Below are positions 34,501 through 44,339 of a stretch of 64,000 nt of DNA, piece by piece; within the stretch, counting starts at the first letter, position 1; each line of letters starts with the position of its first letter. The stretch lies in assembly GCA_036365455.1 (NCBI GenBank), contig JAWQUS010000007.1, positions 15,826,001 to 15,890,000 on the forward strand, given 5' to 3'. The notes below the pieces were generated by a model, which saw only the letters and a program-made list of their open reading frames with translations, was not told where the DNA came from and ran no database searches. A program made the translations under genes and the position numbers. The DNA is from Macrosoma leucophasiata (taxonomy: Eukaryota > Arthropoda > Insecta > Lepidoptera > Hedylidae).

Positions 34501-37500
34501 TTAAATGAAATTAAATATGGAGAGAAAAAATGGAGTTTGTTGCGGAACCCCGACAGAGGTATCACGGAACCCTAGGGTTCCGCGGAACACACTTAGAGTA
34601 TGGCTGGTTTAGGTAATGCAGCGATCTACGCCCTCGAGCTACCATACTGATACTCTACTACCAGTTAGAATCATTATAAGGATCTCAATTATTTATAATG
34701 TTTTTATAATTTTCTAATAAATAATTTTGAAGTTTTATAGTTTAAAGAAAATTGGCGAAAATTATCCAACCTCCTTCCTTTACCGAACTTAATTTGCTTA
34801 AAATTTTGAAAAACACAATACCGAAAATATTTCTATGTAGGTATATCTATAGTTTACTGGAAAATCTATTCTGAAAATTTATACCGTTCGGTGGCAAGCT
34901 GGGAGGGTTAGAATATGCCAATATCTGTATTTATGGAAAGTTAATGCACTACAAAATAGTTCCGGATATAGAGGGGGGGGATAATCAATTTTCGTCGTTT
35001 TTCTTAAATAACTTCAAATTTGTTTATGCAAAAATTATAAAAATATATCTGAGATGCTGACAACAACCTCTTTCATTTGATATGTTACACGACACAGTTT
35101 ACGATTTTTTTTAATTTTCTGATGTACCCCCCGAAAGTGGCCCCCTGTTTAAAATTTATTATTTTACTTGACGTGTTCATATTCATCAAATTTTAACTCA
35201 ATCGGTCGAGTAGTTTCGGAGCAAATTGGCTGTGACAGACGGACAGACAGACAGACGCACGAGTGATCCTATAGGAATTCCTTTTTTAACCCTAAAAAAA
35301 AATACTTATGCCTAATGTCTCTTTTTATTACAGGTACTTTTAGCTACAAATTTTTACATCCATTTTGGACTAGAAAATACTGATCCTAATGAATATGACA
35401 CGGATGTAATGCTTGAATATGAAGACTCTGATACTTATAGAGCATTCAAGGATTTCTTTTATGATGTATTACCAGAATTTGAAAAATTTGGTAAAGTTGT
35501 TGAATTTAAGGCAAGTAAGGTCATAAATGCAGTCTTATGTATCCTTTAACTTACATGATGGTTTACGTATTAAGTTATTTTATTTTATGATAATATTAGA
35601 CGCCTCATCATTTTGAATACCTATCCATACTATACGCTCAAAGAAAATCAGTTGGCAAGGGACAAAATAATTAGAAACGAAACGGATATCTGGTTACTAT
35701 CTGATATCTGGCCTATCCGGCCTAGTTTTTACTATCCGACCGAATACCGGATAGTGAGCCAATTAAGCCGGATACCGAATACCAAATAAATAATAATCTC
35801 TAGTTATTTAACACAAGGAAAATCATACCACGATAAGTTAACAACACCGTTTATTTTAATAATATCAAAAGTTTTTGTTTTATTAATTAGTTTAATACTC
35901 AAAATTAACATGTGGCAAATTGTGGTGAATGAATACCCAACTTTTTGCATTTGTTGGTAAGAGGCGACTCCACTTCGCTCCATATACCAGACCAGCTTCT
36001 GAAAAGCGAAAGGCTATTTCGCTGTAAACGCTTCTGCTCTGCTTAACGCTAAACGCTGCTGCGGTTGCGATCGCGTCTTGTTATGCAATATACGGCCGAA
36101 TATCCGTAAACCAGATATCCGGTGCTCCGGCCTCATAGCTCACCGAATATCCGGTATCCGGCCAAACCATTATCCGTTTCATCTCTAAAAATAATCCACA
36201 AGTTCGTTTACCCCTTGCCAACTTATAGTACTTATTCATGATACGAGTATAGCTTAATATCGAGTTAGGTATGTCTTATTTCAATCAAATTCTAAATTTT
36301 AATTATCTATAGAAAGATATTGAAAGGTGTTTGCAACGGAAAATTTCTCATTATACGTTAATAAGTTTGAGGCTATGTTACCTTTTTAGGCAGTTCATAC
36401 ATTTTATGTATTGTACATGTACAACGGCACCCACGACACAGGTTTATACCTAGTGTGCGGCTGTGAGTGTAAGCGTATTATTCAATATGGACGACACCGG
36501 TCAAACCATAGATGTAGTATCAAACCTACTCAATATTACATTTTCCATAGTGTATTTTTCAAAACACCTACATCACCTACGTGTTATGAACTATATGTAT
36601 ATAATGGTATTTTCTGTTTTGTCACTAATCGGGAAAAAAATGTAAACATGATTTTGCTAAACTGAGTCTTCAGATTGAGTTTGTCGCCAGTAATCTGGAT
36701 CAAGTTTACTACATTTCTGTATCCAAAAAAAGGTTTGTATGATTATAAAATATAACCTAGGTATTACCCACATCCATACAGTTTCATTTAATACTACACT
36801 ATATTGATATTATAATAGGTTGGGGAAAAAGTCTTTTCGTATTATAGTATGTATGAACTTGTAATAAAATCTCTTTGGCTGTAGTATTTGTATCTGGCTG
36901 GTTTTGGTACGAGGGTGGATCCAAAAGTTCAAAGCCCGACCAAGAAAATGAAAGAAAAGTGGGTCTAATTTTATTTTTATATTTCGACATAGTCTCCATC
37001 TAGCTCAACACACTGGGGATAAACAAGTTGCAGTTCAGGTGTATATCTCTTAAACTATTTATCTGATAAAAAAAATTTGTTACTGTTTTTTGTTGCAAAT
37101 TAAATTCTCTATAATTTTGGTCCAGTAACTTTTTGTCGTTAACTATAAATAAAAAAGTCATAAGTAAAAATGTTTAGAAATTCGAGAAAAAAAAATATAT
37201 TTTTCGATATAACTTTTTTTTATCATTTTACGAAAAAACGATATCAGACCATTTTTGTAGATCATCTTTTAATGAACAACTTTTGTTTCTTCATGATTTT
37301 TCGGGATGTGACACAACTTCAGCTCCTTACAATATCGGTAAAATGAAATTTGTGAAAACTCTGGAAAAACAAGTGCAAGTGGAACGGCTTTGTTTCTCAA
37401 CAAAAGAGTTGACCCTGCTTTGCTCACTGTAATTGGTGAACGTTTTTTTATCTCTTTATACGGTGGTAATAAAGATGATAATTCTCTTGACAGCCTAAGA

Positions 37501-40500
37501 TACAAACAATTCGCCAAGTCGCCAAGGCAGTGATAAAAAGTACATTTAACTTATCTTCACTTCCTCCAACACAAGACAGCTCGCTTTCATACTTTCCCGA
37601 GTCTACCATCAGGTCCAGTCGTGGCTTGGTAGTAATAATGACCCTGAAGACTGGGGCTGGAAAAAATGTGGAAAATTATTGATGCCAGTGCAGAGCTCTA
37701 AACCTCCAGCACCCCCTGAGCTTCTAAAATTGATCTTTTGCAAATGCAAAGGAAACTGTGGAGCGATGTGTGGATGTCGAAAAGCAGGGCTAAAATGTTC
37801 CGCAGTGTGCTTCCATTGTTCTGGAGAGACTTGCAGCAACGTAATGGAACTCTCAGAATTAATAAATGAAAATGACTTTGATGATGAACTGCCGACATTG
37901 ACACCCCTTCCTTCTCCAGTTCTCCCACTGATATTTGATTCAGAAAACCGATCAGATGCTGAGCTGCAGCCTGGTCCATCGAAAAGTCCGAGAACGAAGT
38001 AGTTCAAATTATGATAAAACCGCCTATTGGGGATACCACGTAAAAAAAAACGCGCCTCCAGACTCTACCTCGTGGGTGGTGAGGAAAAGAGTCAATAATT
38101 AATTATTAATAACATTGCAAAATTACTAATTAAAAGAATTATAAAAACAAAATAAAAAAAAATAAATAAATAACTGATGACACGTTATTAGTACCCACGT
38201 ATAAAATATGTATAGTTAAGAGTACTGAAAAATAGTACTCACTTCGGAGCGCTGTAAAACCTTAGCTATTGACTTAATGAAAAAATGTTGCTTATAAAAG
38301 TTGTTCATTAAAAAATGATCTACAAAAATGGTCTGATATCGTTTTTTCGTAAATGATAAAAAAAAAGTTATATCGAAAAATATTTTTTTTTTCTCGAATT
38401 TCTGAACATTTTCACTTATAACTTTTTTATTTATAGTTTTACGACAAAAAGTTACTGGACCAAAAATTTAATTTGCAACAAAAAACGTTAACAATTTTTT
38501 TTCATCAGATAAATAGTTTAAGAGATATATCGTAAAAACCGTTTCAACCCCTATTTTCAAGATGGCGGCTGTGGGACAAGGGTGGCGACCCCACAAACTT
38601 GATTTTAGCTTTACACTTACCCCCCCTACACATCAAAAAATAAAATTGCGTCCTCTAAGAAACGCAACCCTAAATATAACTTTTCAATGGACTATAATGA
38701 TACTTATACATTTGTTAACTTGCGCCCTTATCTCCTACTACCCAAAGGTTGACTGTCAGAGACTGCCTAGTGGCATAAGGTCCGCCTTATGTAGGTACTT
38801 GGTGCATTAAAGCCATTGATATACAAAAAACCCAAGATGCACAGTCGCGTACAAACTTCGCACTCGAAACTGTCCTCAGTTGTACTTACGTAGTTATAGA
38901 TAACTCATGACCTTTTTTTTTACAAAGTGAACCTTAGTAATGAGAGTTTAAAGTTATCTTTTTAAAACAATATGCAAAAACTAAACAAATTTTACGACCG
39001 AAATTCATGAGTGGCACAAGGAATTGAATAGAGTCAAATAAATAAAATAATAATATAAATATTTTGTTTGATTTATTTTTGTATCTTATTACAGGTGCCT
39101 ATTTTATCGAGTTTGTAAAATTTACGTTCACAGTTTTTAAATGTTTTATGCCCATATTACATATATGTATGCGATATGAAATAATATTATTAAGTTTCTG
39201 GTTTAATTATGTATGTATAAAAATCTTCGGTATGTATTAAAATGGAATAAAAAAGCAATAATAATAATTTTATGCGTTGATTCAATAATATAAAATCTAT
39301 AAATTGTTAATAATATTACTTACAAATTAGGTCACTTTGTCTATGTCAATTATCAAATTATTAAATACTAAAAATGTATTTATACATATTAATATATTAT
39401 ATTAATTTAAAAGTTAATCATTAAATTAGTAATAAAAAATATGTGTGATTTCAGAAAATCGACTCTATTGACAAGAACAGAGCCGTTATACGACTAAAAC
39501 AAAATGAGCCTAATACGTTTCTATGACCGTAGACCGTACAACTATTGAAGTTTGCCGTATTATACTAAGATCGAAGAGTGAAGTTATAAACAAAATTAAA
39601 TCAAAATCAATTCAAAATCGCTATATATACTCATTTATATGACAAATGTAAATCAATAAAGTCTTTTACTTACCGAAAGTACGATATCCCACCCGTTTTC
39701 ATCGATATAGACGTATTATTTTTACAATTTTTAACGGAACACTTCGGCATTTTTACGTACGAACTGCTCTAAGATTGACGTGATACTATTTGAAATGAGC
39801 GCTAAATATTCATTTTAGCGCTAGTTGCGAGCGGACGGTTTTGAGACGTTGAGTGTGCATCTTGGGTTTTTTGTATATCAATGATTAAAGCTTAAATAAA
39901 TAAGTTATAATTGGAACCACAATGAATGATGAATTTTGTCAAAATAAACCATCTTATCTGGATTACTGTAAACATTTTCGGCTGTAACATTTAAGCAATG
40001 TCGAAATTGTTGGTTTCCCGTTCAGGTTCAGGTCGAAGGTCAAGCCAATGGTGTGAACGTGAAGCAAAATACATGCAAGGAAGTTAATCATCAAAAATCA
40101 CAAAACAACACCCGCTTTTATATTTTCTCGTGATATGAGTACAAATTACTGTTCATTAAAGTTTATGGGTTTCTGATCGGCAGGCTACTAATAGTGATGC
40201 TGTAATGTTTCTAATAGTAATTTGGTGTTGAATTATCTAACTGTTAATATTATTTGGAAAAGAATGTTAAAAACAGGTTTTGCACTTTACCAATATAAGA
40301 AATAATTTTACACACATTAGCTGCCTTGTCAGAGAATATACAATGCTTCGTACTTGCTTAAGCCACGATGCCAAACTTCATAATAGCCACTCGTTACTAC
40401 TCGGGTTCGGGACACTGCGAACAGAAACTTTTATATTTTATACTATGCCGAAACTTTGGCGCTCACAGGCTCTTAAACCATAACGCTTGGGAAGTTCGAA

Positions 40501-43500
40501 GCGTAACACTATTGTTGTATAATTATAGGTATGTAATAATTATGAGAAACACCTGCGCGGCAATACATATGTTGAATATGCTGATCTTCATTGTGCTGTA
40601 GCCGCATATCGAGCATTGCACACTCGTTGGTATGGCGGTAGACAGCTATCTCTACAGTTCTGCAGGATTGCTTCGTGGAGAAAGGCTATCTGTGGTAATA
40701 TTTAGAATTGATTTGGAACATTATTATGTTTCCATGCTTTGTAGCATGGTTTACCCTTGTTTGGTTTAACAATTTTTCGTAGAAAAACGGTTCGACTAAT
40801 TCCAGTCAAAATAGTCTTTTCACATGATTAATTATTATAATTTTATTTCGTAGATATAATCATTTCTTTCGAATTATGTCTTTTAACCGAATTTTCAAAT
40901 GCGCTTATTTTGATTAAAGTAATGTTTAACTATACTAATAATACCTACTTAGACAGGTTAACCTGACTTAGACAGGTTAGATCATCGTTCGGTGGTTTAG
41001 TTTTTTTGCTGACAGTAATTTTTAATATATAATTATTTTGATATACATAGGTTAGGTATGTTAAATAAATGACAACATAATGTTTTGGTAATTCTAATTC
41101 TGGTATTGTGTAGTGAGGTGTAGTTGATCCTTTTACTGTTAGCAAAAAAAAAAACCTAACACCGAACGGTGCGGGGGGCCATCGAAGCTCGCCCGCCGCA
41201 CCATTAGGGTGCGTCGGGCCTACCCTAGATGATAATATACATAGGTTATTTAATATTCCGTAATAAGTTGTTTTGAGCTTGATCTATTCAACCGTAAGGT
41301 ATTTGAAATTATTTATTTTTTAAATGCTTGGTATTTAGATCTTAAGGTACCTATTTTGCACTACATCATACCAATTGAATATTCGATAAAATACATCTGA
41401 TACCGCCTGAACATTTCATGAAATGAACATTCCATGTTAATGTAAGTTTTTATGATCAGTAGCGCAAATGTTGATACCGCAAATAAATATTCTAAGAAAT
41501 GAAAATTATGTCATCGATTGACATAATTTTCATTTCATTATGTACACAAACTGATTATTTTCTTAGACATTGTTCGAATTGGTAAAATTATATCAAAATT
41601 TGTTACACCAAACCGAACAGGTAAACCTTGTAGCATATCTAGTAAAGTGCTAACTGACACGCCTTGCTTCAATAACCTGAAATATATTTCGCATACCTTA
41701 TTTACTTTAACTTAATTTTCTTTTGATTCATTAAAGTCATAGAAACCTTAAATTAGTGTTACTTCCCCAGAACTTATTGTTGTGATTGCAGGTCTGCAAC
41801 TTGTCAACCGCTGCCCCAAAGGTCGAGCTTGTAATTTTTTACATATTTACAAAAACCCAGATGATCTATTCAATAATGAACTTGTCAGGTAAGTTTTTAT
41901 AACAACTACGACATCAAAATGTCATATTATTTTACTACTTACCTTAGTACTTTACCTCAGTTCACATTGGTGGTAAATGAATGATGAATGATAGTGAAGA
42001 AATTCGCACCATTGAAGCTCACATACAACGTGCGATTAGTAAACTCTCTTAAATAGTTACTCTTTTAAATAGTTTGGGATTACAATTATCTCCGTCAAAA
42101 ACTAAGGCTTGCGTTTTTTCTAAAGGATATAAAAGGGTATCAATCAAACTTGAAATTGAGAACCACACAGTGGATATAGTTCCGTGTGTTAAACGGTTGG
42201 GATAGTGGTTTGACAAAATAAAAAAAAAGATAGTGGCCTAAAAGTATCTACATTAAAACTCGAGAGTGACAAAACATCTGCATTAGAAGATGCCTCACTG
42301 CTCGGCGGTCTAAGCTGTAATGTTCCTGTGCCGGTTATTACGTGGTAGCGATGCCGAACTATCTATAGTTGACCTCGAAAATCAAGATATAGATTGGACT
42401 ATCGATAGTATCGATACAACCAATACCGATCGATACTAACGTGGTAATCATATTGAAGATCTGCAATAGTATGGATATTATTGATAGTATTTTACTTTGA
42501 TAGTCGATACTGTCGATATTTTTACTATTGCCATACTATCGATAGTAGCATATGGAGCGGCATCACTATTACGCAGTCATACACTACCGCCTCAACAAAT
42601 TGTGCTGTGTACTACCATTTAGCGACAGGTAGATTCCGTGGCGGGGTGGTGTCTACGCCCTATAATTCCGTGACTGAGCACAACCCTTTACTAGTAGTAG
42701 AGTTTTAGTGTAGGAGCTCGAGTGCGTAGGCATCACCGCATTACCTAATCTATCTGCCGCTAAATGGTAGTATTTAGCACTAACGTGTTCAAGTTAGATG
42801 GTAATGTATGGCCCCGTAATAACTATCATACAAACTGACCTTAGGTCTCTGGTGGCAACGCATCTGCATTTTGTTCTCTGGTTTTGTGTAGATGTCTATA
42901 GGCTGCAGTCATCACTTAACATATTTTTGTTCTTTTCTACAATTTTTTTACAATAGTATTAGGTTTGGCTGTTACTTTATAGTTAAAAAGCTAGTTAACT
43001 ACGACAAGCGTAGGCTCATCAAAACATTATCTATCTATTCTTTTTCTCAACATCTTTTAGGTTAGGATCGCAATGCAGAATCATTTCGTTCATCCAGATA
43101 TGCTTCAAACCTAATTTTTACGAATATTTAAAATGTAGATAATATATATCCACAAGGTGGCCTATCAAAAAATGGCCGCAATAAAATATCATGTACCTCA
43201 CGGTAATATTTATAGAGATTGAAAAATCACGGCTGCCGTTGCGCACTTGGCCGTCTATACGTATTTTCATTCCGCCCCGATAACTTTTTACGTCCATGAC
43301 GTACATGTATTATTTATACATCAAATTAAAGCTATTTTTTTTCTCATTATTATAATATACAGGAGCCAAATTAAATCGGCCGCATATAAGAGTTGCTGCC
43401 TGTTAAAGATAAAATAATATAGTTAAAAAATACTTGCGGACATATTTTAATAGGCAACTTAGTGCATACATATTCTCTAGCTAGATTATAAATATGCGTA

Positions 43501-44133
43501 AAAATAGGGTTTGCAGCATATCTGGATGAACGAAATGATTCTGCGGTGGGATCCTTACCTATTTAGCATCCATTAGATGATAGGTTTTGCTGTCGACTGT
43601 ATGACTGTGACTGACGGATAACCTACCGTATAATGCCATGTTAAGCGTTGACTGATGGTTGAATAATAATATGTTGTAAAATTATTCTATTCGGCAACCA
43701 TACTTGTAGTATTAAGTAATCTGTGTCAATACCTGCTTTTATGTCATGCCCCGAAGATCGGGATGCCCGTTTGTTATGTCCACGAAAATTTGGTAGTTCT
43801 GAAACTAGTCATAATATAATTCCCAGCGTAATCCCTGAAGCAGCAGATGGATCCTAGAGGGTCCAAGAGAAATAAGAAATCAATTGTCATATTTTTCTGG
43901 TGACTTGAGGGATAGCGGCTCGACGAATTTGCTTTGAGAATTTTATTCTATATTTTAGGAAACCTGCGACGGAGACACCCCGTAGAAATTGGAGATGGTC
44001 AGAATCTCCAGAACTTGAACTAACTATGGAAAGACGTCAAAGATCGAAAACCAAAAACTATGTTGATCCTGATGATAGGAAAAGATCTCGTCATCATCGC
44101 CGAAGATCGCGGTCCAGTGATAAAAATAGATAA
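28512..44133 (+). CDS. ZRSR2: U2AF35-related splicing factor ZRSR2/Urp, 7 exons
   Basis: Exons: 28512-28576, 30222-30438, 31657-31920, 35334-35510, 40529-40694, 41792-41888, 43959-44133 (TAA). Frame holds across all joins, giving about 386 residues. Order: a short basic N-terminus; a charged Glu/Lys/Gln-rich helix (residues about 22-150); the first CCCH finger (CPFFYKTACCRFGDFCSRNH); a U2AF-homology RRM (FYDVLPEFEKFGKVVEF, then HLRGNTYVEYA, ALHTRWYGGRQLSLQFC); the second CCCH finger starting at AICG (CPKGRACNFLH); and a short Arg/Ser-rich tail. The protein contacts the 3' splice site, notably of U12-type introns. Intron 4 uses a GC donor (GAATTTAAG|gcaagt). The acceptor of exon 2 follows a tandem acagacag; only the second AG keeps the frame. 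The RS tail is much shorter than in the human protein. Confidence 0.93.
28917..29092 (-). repeat. tRNA-derived SINE family B, copy 2
   Basis: Complement of the SINE with its A box intact near 29070-29085 (ctggactaaccgggtcgtc on plus). The B-box region is damaged (ggtccatggaatcaaacgg). The body and tail match 128-357. Confidence 0.65.
29970..30205 (-). repeat. Family A copy abutting the exon 2 acceptor of ZRSR2
   Basis: A diverged minus-strand copy. Its 5' end (ctggagctctacgaccagtaaa) finishes about 15 bases before the splice acceptor tttacagacag at 30211-30221. The polypyrimidine tract left to the intron is therefore very short. Confidence 0.6.
30530..31205. repeat. Mobile-element end with GGTGGCGTTGGTG-type minisatellite
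   Basis: 30590-30800 resembles the arms of the 3718-5160 element (gctaatttcagaaacggcttatccg…). It is followed at 30806-31160 by an imperfect GGTGGCGTTGGTG array, the complement of the repeat at 3896-4125. Frames across it are low-complexity Pro/Thr or Gly/Val and are not genes. It lies in intron 2 of ZRSR2. Confidence 0.6.
31340..31640 (-). repeat. RTE-type retroposon end next to the exon 3 acceptor of ZRSR2
   Basis: Complement of the 3488-3715 type (…acgggaacaaagtcgcgggcacagctagta at 31591-31620). It is followed by a TAAA tail and then directly by the T-rich acceptor tract of exon 3 (31657). Confidence 0.55.
32200..32369 (-). repeat. Family A copy, 3' half
   Basis: Complement of …ccggcacagaggcataac through cttgtttgccacttccataaca, with an A tail (tttttttttt on plus at about 32208). 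It is well conserved and truncated at its 5' end, as expected from incomplete reverse transcription. Confidence 0.7.
32430..33140 (-). pseudogene. Degenerate mariner transposase
   Basis: The minus-strand frame 33010-32477 holds DIVTGNESLIYCYD, KRQSAQWMFP and ILLHHDNASSHTARRTTEYLA, the hallmark order of mariner DD34D transposases. The first catalytic Asp region is changed (GNES instead of GDES). After HPPPPP the sequence loses the usual SPDLAP block and drifts. Upstream pieces (RVDWCREMV, about 33065) are in another frame. It is non-functional and lies in intron 3 of ZRSR2. Confidence 0.8.
33610..33770 (-). repeat. RTE-type LINE 3' coding fragment
   Basis: The minus strand encodes RRPPTRWINVNDQVVKVCDQ, which matches the final block of lepidopteran RTE-like reverse transcriptases (GRPPxRWxDD type). 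Only about 50 codons remain. Confidence 0.45.
33868..34676 (-). repeat. Family A copy split by a hAT MITE
   Basis: Minus-strand family A pieces 33868-34102 and 34607-34676 join to a continuous copy when the 504-bp insert at 34103-34606 is removed. Confidence 0.7.
34103..34606. mobile_element. 504-bp hAT MITE with exact 8-bp target duplication
   Basis: The element starts CAGTGGTTCTCAAACTTTT and ends …CTTAGAGTATGGCTG. It is flanked by GTTTAGGT at 34095-34102 and 34607-34614. The right end (gcggaaccccgacagaggtatcacgg…) is the same as the right end of the ZBED-type hAT at 47991-48050, so the two are likely one family. An inner segment (34378-34500) recurs at 61930-62050. Confidence 0.85.
35672..36187. 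mobile_element. 516-bp hAT-like MITE with AAAATAAT duplication
   Basis: Ends are TAGAAACGAAACGG and (complement) TAGAGATGAAACGG. AAAATAAT flanks it at 35664-35671 and 36188-36195. The ends are filled with repeated ccggatat/atatccgg words in both orientations, typical subterminal repeats of hAT elements. It lies in intron 4 of ZRSR2. Confidence 0.85.
36412..36482 (+). repeat. SINE family B 3' fragment
   Basis: acatgtacaacggcacccacgacacaggtttatacc…gtgtaagcgtatta is the 3' body of the SINE, without the pol III boxes. Confidence 0.6.
36816..37036. repeat. Mariner terminal fragments
   Basis: ataggttggggaaaaagtc at 36818 is the well-known terminal inverted repeat of cecropia-type mariners. About 95 bases later a second mariner-type end appears (gagggtggatccaaaag). 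No transposase follows, and the stretch abuts the long-TIR element 2. Confidence 0.6.
37040..38570 (+). mobile_element. Second long-TIR, CXC-domain DNA transposon (element 2)
   Basis: The left arm (about 37040-37275) and right arm (about 38290-38530) are inverted repeats: tcttaaactatttatctgat, ccagtaactttttgtcg and cgatatcagaccatttttgtagatcat all reappear as complements. The core encodes the same C-terminal protein portion as the element at 5525-7294 (separate entry). The arms are unrelated in sequence to those of the first copy as far as I can see, so the two are different families of one lineage. The left terminus seems cut by the mariner fragment, and the right terminus was not fixed. Confidence 0.7.
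37283..38002 (+). pseudogene. Element 2 protein C-terminus with CXC domain
   Basis: Begins FLHDFSGCDTTSAPYNIGK at about 37289, changes frame, then SLPPTQDSS…RVYHQVQSWLG and DPEDWGWKKCGK. From 37679 to 38002 it is open: PPAPPELLKLIFCKCKGNCG, MCGCRKAGLKCS and a third Cys cluster to ETCSNV, then an acidic tail. The cysteine pattern matches a tesmin/TSO1-like CXC repeat. The frame breaks at about 37430 and 37530 make it a pseudogene. Confidence 0.6.
38814..39883. mobile_element. 1070-bp TIR element with exact ATTAAAGC duplication
   Basis: The perfect 29-30-base inverted ends CATTGATATACAAAAAACCC(AAGATGCACA) are flanked by ATTAAAGC at 38806-38813 and 39884-39891. An 8-bp duplication and a CA…TG terminus suggest a hAT-like element. 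It has no coding capacity. A related end occurs at about 29570 (tacattgatatacaaaaaaccc). It lies in intron 4 of ZRSR2. Confidence 0.85.
41140..41230. other. Short GC-rich insert after an A run
   Basis: aaaaaaaaaacctaac is followed by a GC-rich piece with inverted words (ccgaacggtgcggggggcc, gcccgccgcacc). Perhaps a retroposon remnant; not assigned. Confidence 0.3.
41497..41535. other. 16-bp perfect hairpin
   Basis: aatgaaaattatgtca and its complement tgacataattttcatt around a tcgat loop. It lies in intron 5 of ZRSR2. Probably a MITE remnant. Confidence 0.5.
42000..42225 (+). repeat. R1/Jockey-like reverse transcriptase fragment
   Basis: The plus-strand frame reads EAHIQRAISKLS, stop, then LGLQLSPSKTKACVFSKGY and VDIVPCVKRLG, stop, WFD. 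This is the stretch following the RT catalytic core in R1/Jockey-type LINEs. Two stops show it is dead. Confidence 0.55.
42255..42922. repeat. Two family A copies head to head, with CGATA cluster
   Basis: 42255-42357 and 42560-42690 are parts of one minus-strand family A copy interrupted by a TATCGATA-rich block (separate entry). 42690-42922 is a plus-strand copy whose 5' end meets the 5' end of the first (…actagtagtagagttttag). Confidence 0.6.
42361..42550. repeat. Clustered TATCGATA-type repeat
   Basis: Many near-palindromic copies of (c)tatcgatagtatcgat over about 190 bases. The same motif is dense at 63838-64000. In flies CGATA/TATCGATA is the target of BEAF-32 and DREF; whether that applies here is unknown. 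Confidence 0.6.
43065..43554. mobile_element. 490-bp MITE family G
   Basis: ggatcgcaatgcagaatcat…ttcatccagatatgc at the left is repeated as its complement gcatatctggatgaa…gattctgcggtgggatcc at the right (about 45-55 bases). Tri-base tta flanks both ends. No coding sequence. It lies in intron 6 of ZRSR2. Confidence 0.75.
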
Positions 44134-44339
44134 ATAAAAAATATTTACACACTTAATATGTTTTAGTTTGAATTTTAATGTAACTATAATTCTACTTAAT
44201 TATTGGTTTTGAGTAAGGTACCTACCAAAAATTTTCAAGTTAATTAAATGAGACTGCCAAATGCATATAGTAACATCGGCCCACTTCAGCAATTTGGCGC
44301 TGTTGCCTTGATACTATAATTATATAGAATAGAATATTG

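Noticed and set aside
40015..40085. Possible RRM exon of ZRSR2 after gttcagg
   Set aside because: Translation does not match the UHM; the true exon is 40529-40694.
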